NCBI GenBank assembly: GCA_034420775.1
Contig: DAOUKZ010000185.1
Location: forward strand, 1 to 8,200
Direction: 5' to 3'
DNA from: DAOUKH01 sp034420775
GTDB lineage: Bacteria; Chloroflexota; Dehalococcoidia; SHYB01
DNA length: 8,200 nucleotides
Below the pieces are notes generated by a model, which ran no database searches, was not told the origin of the DNA, and saw only the letters and a list, made by a program, of their open reading frames with translations. Of this stretch, positions 1-4,854 are shown one piece after another. Both the position numbers and the translations under genes were made by a program. Position 1 is the first letter of the stretch. Each line of letters starts with the position of its first letter.

Positions 1-1
1 T

Positions 2-325
2 CGTTTAGCCGACCGCAAGATCGAGGCGAAGGTGGCGATCCTGCTGAACTATCGGGTTGCCTGGCTCCAAGGACAGGGGCAGGTCCCCAACTTCGAAGCC
101 TCCATCGGCAAAATGATGACGGAAGAGTTGCGGCAGCGCGTCGGCGTCACCGCCATGCAGACCCTCGGCCTCTTCAGCCAGCCGATCCTCAACGAGCCTC
201 ACGCCGCCCAGGGCGGCGACCTGAACGACTTCTTCCTGAGCACGGTGTCGTCCACCATCCTCGGCGGCTCCTCCGAAGTGCAGCGCAACATCATCGCCAC
301 CCGCGGCCTCGGCCTGCCACGCTGA
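2..325 (+). CDS. Acyl-CoA dehydrogenase, C-terminal part (5' end outside window)
   Basis: The frame is open from base 2 to the TGA at 323-325 and gives the last 107 residues of a flavin-dependent acyl-CoA dehydrogenase. This is the C-terminal four-helix domain that packs on FAD and closes the acyl-CoA site. Visible family signatures are LADRKIEAKVAILLNYRVAW near the start, QGQVPNFEASIGKM, and the terminal GGSSEVQRNIIATRGLGLPR. The Glu in GSSEVQRN lies where several subfamilies place the catalytic base or a neighbouring FAD contact, but the subfamily cannot be told without the N-terminus. Such enzymes insert the alpha-beta double bond of acyl-CoA esters, in beta-oxidation or in catabolism of branched or aromatic acids. 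An internal ATG at 32 is not the start, because conserved sequence continues upstream to the window edge. The gene runs tail-to-tail into higA with 15 bases between the stops. Confidence 0.93.
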   Translation, partial: RLADRKIEAKVAILLNYRVAWLQGQGQVPNFEASIGKMMTEELRQRVGVTAMQTLGLFSQPILNEPHAAQGGDLNDFFLSTVSSTILGGSSEVQRNIIATRGLGLPR

Positions 326-340
326 TGGAAAGCAGCCCCG
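326..340. other. Convergent junction between acyl-CoA dehydrogenase and higA
   Basis: Only 15 bases separate the TGA of the rightward dehydrogenase (323-325) from the TAG of leftward higA (343-341). I see no GC-rich hairpin followed by a T-run on either strand, so no intrinsic terminator is supported here. Transcripts from both sides probably run into the opposing gene unless Rho or another mechanism stops them. Confidence 0.6.
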
Positions 341-655
341 CTATGACACTTCGGCTAGCTCATGCGGCCGGATATTCTTGAGTTGCACCGCCTCGGCGCG
401 TTGGGCATGGTAGAGGTCCCAACGGAGTTGCAGGTTCATCCAGAAGCCCGGGGAAGTACCGAGAAACTTGGAGAGCCGCAAGGCGGTGCTGGGAGTGACC
501 CCGCGGGTACCACGGACTACTTCGTTGACGCGCTGGTAGGGGACCCTGATCGCGCTTGCCAGGTCGCGTTGCGTCATGCCCAGCGGCAAGAGGAACTCCT
601 CCCGGAGCATTTCGCCCGGGTGCGTCGGCTCACGATGGGTTGGAATGCGGACCAT
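341..655 (-). CDS. higA: HigA-type antitoxin, XRE-family DNA-binding protein
   Basis: This 104-residue protein has the layout of HigA/VapA-type antitoxins. A short N-terminal arm carries HPGEMLREEFLLPLGMTQ (residues 12-29), then comes a helix-turn-helix (about 26-50, with MTQRDLASAIRVPYQRVNEV). It ends in the hallmark TPSTALRLSKFLGTSPGFW block (54-72) and MNLQLRWDLYHA. In this family the antitoxin binds and silences the HigB RNase and represses its own operon. I chose the ATG at 655-653 because a Shine-Dalgarno site, GGGAGG (667-662), sits 6 bases ahead of it. The longer frame beginning with TTG at 673 would place that site inside the coding sequence. higB lies immediately upstream, with its stop 14 bases from this ATG, giving the toxin-first order typical of higBA. 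The protein ends in TAG, close to the oppositely oriented dehydrogenase. Confidence 0.92.
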   Translation of the reverse strand: MVRIPTHREPTHPGEMLREEFLLPLGMTQRDLASAIRVPYQRVNEVVRGTRGVTPSTALRLSKFLGTSPGFWMNLQLRWDLYHAQRAEAVQLKNIRPHELAEVS

Positions 656-661
656 GCCTAG

Positions 662-667
662 CCTCCC
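662..667 (-). promoter_or_regulatory. Ribosome binding site deciding the higA start
   Basis: GGGAGG on the minus strand lies between the higB stop (672-670) and the higA ATG (655-653), with a 6-base spacer. It gives higA its own strong translation start. This fits the usual need for more antitoxin than toxin from a shared mRNA, and contrasts with the absence of any such site before higB. Confidence 0.8.
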
Positions 668-669
668 TT

Positions 670-963
670 TCAATGATAGTCAGTGATTTCCACGTCGGCG
701 GGGCCCGCTTCGGTCCACCTGAAGCAGACGCGATACTTGTCGTTGATACGAACGCTGTAGTCCCCGCGCCGATCACCGGCCAGCCGCTCAAGCCGGTTGC
801 CGGGAGGTGCGCGAAGATCGCTCAGCGCAACGGCCGAATCAAGTTGGTCTAACTTTCGCTGAGCCACTCTCCATACCGCTGTGGGACACGTGCGTCGCGC
901 GATTCGTGTGACGCGGCCATTGAAGATGTCTTCCGTTCCGCCGTCCTTGAATGAGACGATCAC
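670..963 (-). CDS. higB: HigB-type toxin, ribosome-dependent mRNA interferase (RelE fold)
   Basis: This 97-residue protein matches the RelE/HigB plasmid-maintenance-killer family. HigB toxins enter the ribosomal A site and cut mRNA. The conserved order is visible: SFKDGGTEDIF (4-14), then LRAPPGNRLERLAGDRRGDYS (50-70), VRINDKYRVCFRW (71-83), and the closing VEITDYH (91-97). The basic residues around R65-R66 and the C-terminal Tyr96-His97 correspond to the positions usually tied to catalysis, so the toxin looks intact. Its length is normal for the family. The start is GTG at 963-961. No Shine-Dalgarno site precedes it, but a promoter -10 element ends 6 bases upstream, suggesting a leaderless message. 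higA follows 14 bases after the stop. The pair sits downstream of the mnmA-yraN operon on the same strand. Confidence 0.93.
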   Translation of the reverse strand: MIVSFKDGGTEDIFNGRVTRIARRTCPTAVWRVAQRKLDQLDSAVALSDLRAPPGNRLERLAGDRRGDYSVRINDKYRVCFRWTEAGPADVEITDYH

Positions 964-964
964 G

Positions 965-993
965 ATAGCATGGTAGCACGGCTATCATGCTAT
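965..993. promoter_or_regulatory. 29-bp palindromic operator of higBA
   Basis: The outer arms ATAGCATG (965-972) and CATGCTAT (986-993) are perfect inverted repeats. After one mismatched base on each side, the inner arms TAGC (974-977) and GCTA (981-984) also match, around a 3-base centre. In all, 12 of 13 arm positions pair. The element covers the -10 box and spacer of the higBA promoter and stops 1 base before the higB start codon. By analogy with known HigA operators, it is the likely binding site of dimeric HigA or the HigB-HigA complex for autorepression. The site is directly seen; its binding partner is inferred. Confidence 0.78.
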
Positions 994-998
994 ACCAA
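970..998 (-). promoter_or_regulatory. higBA promoter with extended -10
   Basis: Read on the minus strand, a -35-like TTGGTA (998-993; 4 of 6 with TTGACA) is followed after exactly 17 bases by TACCAT (975-970; 4 of 6 with TATAAT). The -10 is preceded by TGC, the extended -10 motif. The 6 bases 969-964 then lead straight to the GTG start of higB, so transcription should begin at or within a base of 963. The spacer and the -10 box lie inside the palindrome at 965-993. Confidence 0.65.
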
Positions 999-1016
999 GG
1001 GGAGGGGAGAACTCCG

Positions 1017-1385
1017 CTACCCGCCGTCGACGGCGTTCCGGTGGACCTTGATGCGCGAGACGCGGCCGCGCCCGTCGATCTCGACGGCCACTACGTCGAT
1101 GCGCCAGCGGTCAGCCCACTCAGGGTGCGCCTCGACGTACTCGTGGCCGAGGTCGATGAGCTTCTCCGCCTTCGCCTCGGTGATCGACTCCTCGGGGTTG
1201 CCGAACCGGTCGCCGCGCTTGGTACGCACTTCGACCAGGGCAAGGACGCCGCGCTCCTCGGCCACGATGTCGATCTCGCCGGAGGGGAGGCGCAGGTTGA
1301 CTTCGACGATCCGGTAGCCGGCCTTCTCCAAGTGGGCGCGGGCGTATCGCTCGCCAAACGCGCCGAGGGCGATGCGGCCGCTCAT
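1017..1385 (-). CDS. yraN: YraN family (UPF0102) nuclease-like protein
   Basis: This 122-residue protein is a full-length member of the YraN/UPF0102 family, a restriction-endonuclease-like fold whose cellular role is poorly defined. It shows GAFGERYARAHLEKAGYRIV (7-26), SGEIDIVAEE (35-44) and ALVEVRTKRG (49-58), which together form the PD-(D/E)xK-type core. The likely metal-site residues are Glu37, Asp39 and Glu52, with Arg54 in the usual Lys position, a substitution common in the family. FGNPEESIT and AKAEKLIDLG complete the signature. The ATG (1385-1383) overlaps the TGA of rnhB as ATGA, so translation is probably coupled; I see no good Shine-Dalgarno site of its own. The pairing of rnhB with yraN recurs in many bacterial genomes. 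A longer frame reaching 1919 is a shadow of rnhB. Confidence 0.93.
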   Translation of the reverse strand: MSGRIALGAFGERYARAHLEKAGYRIVEVNLRLPSGEIDIVAEERGVLALVEVRTKRGDRFGNPEESITEAKAEKLIDLGHEYVEAHPEWADRWRIDVVAVEIDGRGRVSRIKVHRNAVDGG

Positions 1386-2110
1386 ACCAGCTTCGGCTGA
1401 AGAAGCTGCGAGCGGATTGGCTCGAAGCGCCGGCGGTGAATCTCGCACGGCCCCCGCTCGCGGAGGCTGCGCAGGTGCTCCGCGGTGGCGTAGCCCTTGT
1501 TCCGGTCGAAGCCATAGGCGGGGTAGCGCTCGTGCATCTCGGCCATCAGGCGGTCCCGTGCGACCTTGGCCACGATCGAGGCCGCCGCGATCGAGCCGCA
1601 CAGGGCATCCCCCCGGATGATCGACTTCACGGCAAGCCCCGGCTCGGTCAGCTCCACCGCGTCCACAAGCAGCGCCTTGGGCTGCGGGGCAAGGCCGCGG
1701 ACCGCCTCGCACATGGCGCGGCGCGTGGCGGCGACGATCCCCACCTCGTCGATGTAGTCCGCCGAGCAGACACCGACACTCCAGGCCAGCGCCGTCTCGG
1801 TAATGACCTCGTAGACGGCCTCGCGCTGCGCGGCAGTGAGCTTCTTGCTGTCGTTCAATAGATCGCGGGGGTCGGCCTTCCTCTTGGGAGTCAGACGTCG
1901 ACGCCGGCGCTTGAGCCAATCGCCGGGGAGGATGACCGCACCGGCCATGACGGGCCCGGCGAGCGGGCCGCGGCCGACCTCGTCGACGCCGGCCACGAGC
2001 GTCAAGCCGTCAGAGTGAAGGCGGAGCTCTTCCTGAAAGCCCGGGCGCGTTGGCCTCTTGGAGCGCGGCGCGGGCTTCCTCCCGGTTGCCGTTTTCGCGC
2101 CGCCCTTCAC
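1382..2110 (-). CDS. rnhB: Ribonuclease HII
   Basis: This 242-residue RNase HII cuts the RNA strand of RNA-DNA hybrids and starts repair of single ribonucleotides left in DNA. The metal-binding acidic residues are visible: Asp43-Glu44 in GVDEVGRGPLAGPV, Asp150 in ALLVDAVEL, and Asp186 in SIVAKVARDRLM. The GRG of the active-site loop is at 46-48. LNDSKKLT (85-92) and FDRNKGYATAEH (201-212) are also family signatures. I chose the GTG at 2110-2108 because it overlaps the preceding dinB-like stop as GTGA; the frame further upstream is a shadow of that gene. This start leaves a basic N-terminal extension of about 35 residues. A further Arg/Lys-rich insert (WLKRRRRRLTPKRKADPRD, 65-83) precedes LLNDSKKL, so the protein is longer than a compact RNase HII. 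It is translationally coupled at both ends. Confidence 0.95.
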   Translation of the reverse strand: MKGGAKTATGRKPAPRSKRPTRPGFQEELRLHSDGLTLVAGVDEVGRGPLAGPVMAGAVILPGDWLKRRRRRLTPKRKADPRDLLNDSKKLTAAQREAVYEVITETALAWSVGVCSADYIDEVGIVAATRRAMCEAVRGLAPQPKALLVDAVELTEPGLAVKSIIRGDALCGSIAAASIVAKVARDRLMAEMHERYPAYGFDRNKGYATAEHLRSLRERGPCEIHRRRFEPIRSQLLQPKLV

Positions 2111-2688
2111 GGCTTGGGGCTCAGGCCGGGGAACTCCGCGCCGCCCGGCCCTTGGTATCCCGCGTAAAGGCCCTTGAGGTACCCCATCTGGCCTGTGTGC
2201 TGGTTCAGTTCGGTGAGGACCTGCACGAACATGTCGCTCAGCACCATCGGCCTCCCGAAGAGCGAATCGCGCACCTCGTCGAGCATACCGGGACGCAGCG
2301 CGGCGAGCATGGCGCGGGTGTCGGCCCGGACCGCCTGGTAGTAGCCCCGAAGCAAGTCCAAGCTCGGCGTTGGGAAGTCGTCGAGGCCGGACGGCGGCAT
2401 CCCCGCGCCGCTGCCACCATCGCCGGGCATCCCCATCGCCGCGGCCCACTTCCGCGCCCACTGATCATCGACGGACGTCGCGAAACCGGAACCCCGCAAC
2501 TCGCGCCCGAGCAGGAGGCTCGTCCACCGGTCTTCGACCCGGCCCACGTGCCACGCCAGCCAGCCGATGGAGTTGCACTCCGGCGACGGCCTCCACGCCA
2601 GGGCCTCGTCCGAGAGCCCTTCGAGCGCCTTGTCGGTCGCCGACCAGACGCGCTCGTATTGCTTGGTCAGGAGTCCGTTGAGATCCAT
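2107..2688 (-). CDS. DinB-fold protein B (DinB/YfiT-like, putative metal-dependent)
   Basis: This 193-residue protein has the four-helix DinB/YfiT-like pattern: EALAWRPSPECNSIGWLAWH (28-47) followed by VGRVEDRW, and near the end LTELNQHTGQMGYLKGL (158-174). Families with this fold bind a divalent metal through histidines, and some members are thiol S-transferases using bacillithiol or mycothiol. Here the probable ligands are His47, Glu160 and His164, with Glu replacing the first His of the usual HxxxH pair. Substrate is unknown. The start is taken as the ATG at 2688-2686, which aligns with the N-terminus of the neighbouring paralogue. An AGGGAGG (2706-2700) lies 11 bases upstream, slightly far. 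A Gly/Met/Pro-rich linker (about 84-106) is not in the paralogue. The TGA stop overlaps the GTG of rnhB. The gene lies 32 bases after dinB-like A in the mnmA operon. Confidence 0.85.
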   Translation of the reverse strand: MDLNGLLTKQYERVWSATDKALEGLSDEALAWRPSPECNSIGWLAWHVGRVEDRWTSLLLGRELRGSGFATSVDDQWARKWAAAMGMPGDGGSGAGMPPSGLDDFPTPSLDLLRGYYQAVRADTRAMLAALRPGMLDEVRDSLFGRPMVLSDMFVQVLTELNQHTGQMGYLKGLYAGYQGPGGAEFPGLSPKP

Positions 2689-2720
2689 CGCCGCCTGGGC
2701 CTCCCTGACGTCGTCGTGCT

Positions 2721-3272
2721 TCAGCCAGAAAGCGAGAGCGGGCCCATGTAGTCGGGACGCAGCAGTCCGCGTTGCAGGCCCTTCAGGTAGGCGATCTGCC
2801 CCGCGTGCTGGTTCATCTCCCACGCGAGCTGCGCCAGAATGTCGGCGGTGCCCACGGTGCCGCCCCAGGGCGCGCGGTGTTCCGCGTCGTCGGCCTCCGG
2901 GTCCCATGAGGCGAGGAAGTCGAGCGTGCCGCCGCGCACGGCGTCGAAGTAGTCGCGCAGCAGCTCGAGCGACGGCGCCGCGAAGTCCCGTATCTGGTCC
3001 TCGCGGTAGTCGAAGCCCATGTCGCGCTGGTCTTCGGGCATGCCAAAGCGCACGGCCCAGCCGGCGCGGACCCAGAGGTGCTTCTCGCGCTGGATGACAC
3101 GCTGGACCCAGCCGTCCTCGACGCGGGTCAGGTGCCACAGGAGGAAGCCGATGGGGTTGGCCGCCGGCGCGGGGCGCCACGCGACCTCGTCCTGGGTCAA
3201 ATCTCCGATGACCTCGGCGAGGTCGTCGCGGTGCAGCTCAAAGACCTTGATCACGAACGCTTGAAGATTCAC
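2721..3272 (-). CDS. DinB-fold protein A (DinB/YfiT-like, putative metal-dependent)
   Basis: This 183-residue protein is a clear paralogue of the next gene downstream. Both share AWRPxP, NPIGFLLWH or an equivalent, RVED, GMP, SLxLLRxY, AVR and NQHxGQxxYLKGL in the same order. The likely metal ligands are His47 (FLLWHLTRVED), Glu152 and His156 (WEMNQHAGQ), the same His/Glu/His arrangement as its neighbour. The fold family includes thiol transferases and damage-inducible proteins, but nothing here identifies the substrate. The start is GTG at 3272-3270, supported by an excellent Shine-Dalgarno stretch GGAGGGGAGG (3287-3278) with a 5-base spacer. It also overlaps the mnmA stop as GTGA. It is cotranscribed with mnmA and with the rnhB-yraN pair. 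Its own TGA is followed by a 32-base gap before the paralogue. Confidence 0.87.
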   Translation of the reverse strand: MNLQAFVIKVFELHRDDLAEVIGDLTQDEVAWRPAPAANPIGFLLWHLTRVEDGWVQRVIQREKHLWVRAGWAVRFGMPEDQRDMGFDYREDQIRDFAAPSLELLRDYFDAVRGGTLDFLASWDPEADDAEHRAPWGGTVGTADILAQLAWEMNQHAGQIAYLKGLQRGLLRPDYMGPLSLSG

Positions 3273-4387
3273 GCGGGCCTCCCCTCCGCAACGGTGCGGG
3301 CCGCCTCTCGTATCAGGCCGCCGCCGATGACCTCGCCGTCCCGGTAGAGCACCAGCGCCTGCCCCGGCGTCACCGCGCGCTGCCGCTGGGCGAACTCGAC
3401 ACGCGCCGTGCCTGCTTCTGGTTCAGGGTAGACCATGACCTCGCTCTCGGCGGCCTTGTAGCGGTGCTTCGCCGTGGCGGGGAACGGGGCCTCCGGCGGG
3501 CTTCCGGCGACGTAGCTCATGCCTTCAACCCATGCCTCCGAGGCGTAGACGTCGTCCTTACCGCCGATCACAACCGTGCTTGTGTCCGCGTCGATCTCGA
3601 CGACGTAGCGCGGATCGGGGCCGAGCGCCCCAAGGTTGCGCCGCTGGCCGACGGTGAAGAACTCGTGGCCTTCATGCTCGCCGAGCCGGCGCCCGTCCAT
3701 GTCGACGAACCGCCCCGGCGACGTCCCGGCGTGCTTGGCGACGAAGGCGCGGTAATCGCCGCTGGGAATGAAGCAGATGTCCTGGCTATCGGCCTTGTCC
3801 GCGTTGGGCAGGCCGGCGCGGCGCGCCATCGCCCGGATCTCGTCCTTGGGATACTCGCCGCACGGGAAGCGCAGGCGTGCGAGCGCTTCTTGGTCGAGGC
3901 CATAGAGCACGTACGACTGGTCCTTCGAGGCGTCCACCGCCATGAGCAGCGAGAAGCCGTCGTCACTCTGGCGGATGCGGGCGTAGTGCCCCGTCGCCAG
4001 GAACTCGGCGCCGAGGGCGCGGGCCCGGTCGAGCAGGGGGCCGAACTTCACCCGGTCATTGCAGGCGATGCAGGGGTGCGGCGTGCGGCCGCGCTTGTAC
4101 TCGCCGAGGAAGTAGTCGATGACGCCGGCGCGGAACTCGCGTTCGAAGTTGACCACGTAGTGGGGAATGCCGATGGCGGCCGCCGCATCCGCGGCGTCGT
4201 CGACGTCTTCGACGGAGCAGCAGCGCTTGTTGGCGCGGGCGGGGCCGTTCCCGCCCTCGGAATCGCCGCCGCTCCACAGGCGCATGGTGACACCGGTGAC
4301 GTCGAACCCCTGCTCTTTCAGAAGCAGCGCGGCGACGGAGGAATCGACCCCGCCGCTCATCGCGGCGAGCACCTTGGGGCGGGACAT
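3269..4387 (-). CDS. mnmA: tRNA-specific 2-thiouridylase MnmA
   Basis: This 372-residue enzyme adenylates and thiolates U34 of tRNAs for Lys, Glu and Gln, giving the s2U wobble base. The N-terminal ATP-pyrophosphatase loop SGGVDSS is at 11-17. The nucleophilic Cys is Cys109 (HPCIACNDRVKFG) and the second catalytic Cys is Cys205 (DSQDICFIPSGDY). ATGHYAR (131-137), GQRRNLG (247-253) and a C-terminal beta-barrel region complete the family pattern. Cys106 forms CxxC with Cys109; three-cysteine arrangements of this sort have been linked to Fe-S-dependent MnmA enzymes, so that is possible here. A KRCCSVEDVDDA segment (54-65) is also Cys-bearing. The ATG at 4387-4385 gives the expected N-terminus. 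It is the first gene of the leftward operon, with a modest GAGG site at 4401-4398, and its TGA overlaps the GTG of dinB-like A. Confidence 0.97.
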   Translation of the reverse strand: MSRPKVLAAMSGGVDSSVAALLLKEQGFDVTGVTMRLWSGGDSEGGNGPARANKRCCSVEDVDDAADAAAAIGIPHYVVNFEREFRAGVIDYFLGEYKRGRTPHPCIACNDRVKFGPLLDRARALGAEFLATGHYARIRQSDDGFSLLMAVDASKDQSYVLYGLDQEALARLRFPCGEYPKDEIRAMARRAGLPNADKADSQDICFIPSGDYRAFVAKHAGTSPGRFVDMDGRRLGEHEGHEFFTVGQRRNLGALGPDPRYVVEIDADTSTVVIGGKDDVYASEAWVEGMSYVAGSPPEAPFPATAKHRYKAAESEVMVYPEPEAGTARVEFAQRQRAVTPGQALVLYRDGEVIGGGLIREAARTVAEGRPA

Positions 4388-4408
4388 CTCTCTGGAACCT
4401 CGCGGAAC

Positions 4409-4417
4409 AGAATAGCA
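4409..4417 (-). promoter_or_regulatory. mnmA operon promoter, extended -10
   Basis: On the minus strand TGC followed by TATTCT (4414-4409; 4 of 6 with TATAAT) makes an extended -10 element. It predicts a start near 4402 and a 5' leader of about 15 bases carrying GAGG. No convincing -35 box is visible 16-19 bases upstream, where the sequence is GC-rich; extended -10 promoters can work without one. It would drive mnmA through yraN. Confidence 0.5.
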
Positions 4418-4449
4418 TAGCGGCCCGCGGCCCCTAGCCTCAGGAGCGT

Positions 4450-4477
4450 TTGAGAGCGGGCGCCGTCGCGCTACAAT
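4450..4477 (+). promoter_or_regulatory. rsfS promoter, near-consensus sigma-70 type
   Basis: TTGAGA (4450-4455; 5 of 6 with TTGACA) and TACAAT (4472-4477; 5 of 6 with TATAAT) are separated by 16 bases. Transcription should begin about 4484, leaving a 23-base leader that contains GGAGG at 4496-4500. The TTG at 4450, which could be misread as the rsfS start codon, is the -35 box itself. The promoter is divergent from the mnmA promoter, with the -10 boxes about 60 bases apart. Confidence 0.78.
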
Positions 4478-4495
4478 TGCACAAGAACCGCCCCC

Positions 4496-4500
4496 GGAGG
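4496..4500 (+). promoter_or_regulatory. Shine-Dalgarno site pointing to a CTG start of rsfS
   Basis: GGAGG sits in the predicted 5' leader and is followed after 6 bases by an in-frame CTG (4507-4509). No ATG, GTG or TTG lies in frame between the predicted transcription start (about 4484) and the conserved RsfS domain. The site therefore favours initiation at CTG. Confidence 0.65.
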
Positions 4501-4506
4501 TCCCGC

Positions 4507-4851
4507 CTGGACGCCATCGAGTACGCCCGCGCCGCCGTTGCCGCCGCGGCCGACAAACAGGCCGCCGACGTTGTGCTCCTCGACGTGCGGGACCTTACGG
4601 ACTTCGCCGACTTCTTCGTAATCTGCTCCGCGGAGTCGCCGCCCCAGTTCGCGGCCATCGTCAACGACGCCGAGCGGACCCTGCGGGGGATGGGGCTGAG
4701 GCCGCATCACCGCGAGGGCGAGAACGATTCGGGGTGGGTGCTGATCGACTTCGGCGACGTGATCCTGCACGTCTTCACGCCGGACAGGCGAACCCACTAC
4801 GACCTTGAGTCGGCGTGGTCGGCGGCGCCACGGCTGGCGCGGGTGCCCTAG
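4507..4851 (+). CDS. rsfS: Ribosomal silencing factor RsfS (DUF143/Iojap family)
   Basis: RsfS binds ribosomal protein L14 (uL14) on the 50S subunit and blocks joining with 30S, lowering translation when nutrients run out. The protein is 114 residues from the proposed CTG start. It shows the family signature in order: DVVLLDVRDLTDFADFFVIC (21-40), EGENDSGWVLIDFGDVILHVF (70-90) and the closing RTHYDLESAW (95-104). Beginning at CTG gives LDAIEYARAAV, which lines up with the usual short N-terminal helix of the family. In-frame TTG codons at 4450 and 4477 fall on the -35 and -10 boxes of the promoter, so they should not be in the mRNA. The stop is TAG at 4849-4851, 3 bases from the ndk stop on the other strand. 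In many genomes rsfS sits beside nadD; here it stands alone, divergent from mnmA. Identity is sure; the start codon is less so. Confidence 0.93.
   Translation: MDAIEYARAAVAAAADKQAADVVLLDVRDLTDFADFFVICSAESPPQFAAIVNDAERTLRGMGLRPHHREGENDSGWVLIDFGDVILHVFTPDRRTHYDLESAWSAAPRLARVP
4825..4840. other. GC-rich hairpin at the rsfS-ndk convergent junction
   Basis: GCGCCA (4825-4830) and TGGCGC (4835-4840) form a perfect 6-bp stem with a CGGC loop inside the last codons of rsfS, just before both stops. There is no T-run after it on either strand, so it is not a classical intrinsic terminator. It may slow RNA polymerase coming from either side, but stems like this also arise by chance in high-GC coding sequence. 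Confidence 0.3.
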
Positions 4852-4854
4852 CGG

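Noticed and set aside
656..673. Longer higA start at TTG 673
   Set aside because: The Shine-Dalgarno site for the ATG at 655 would fall inside this extension, and the six extra residues are not family-like.
1386..1919. Upstream extension of the yraN frame
   Set aside because: It lies wholly within rnhB in a different frame and is Arg/Gly-rich nonsense; the ATGA overlap gives the real start.
2111..2461. Upstream extension of the rnhB frame
   Set aside because: It overlaps the conserved DinB-like gene B in another frame and has no RNase HII similarity; the GTG at 2110 is the natural start.
2050..2751. A 233-codon plus-strand frame opposite the DinB-like gene B
   Set aside because: It is the complement of real coding sequence with matched codon phase; no domain signature and no ribosome site.
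3464..4420. A 318-codon open frame on the plus strand, opposite mnmA
   Set aside because: It is antisense to a clearly conserved MnmA, has no recognisable motif, and is rich in residues expected from reading high-GC codons backwards.
4411..4420. ATAGCAT shared by the mnmA promoter and the higBA operator, suggesting HigA control of mnmA
   Set aside because: The match is only the TGCTAT part of an extended -10 box and lacks the second palindromic arm.
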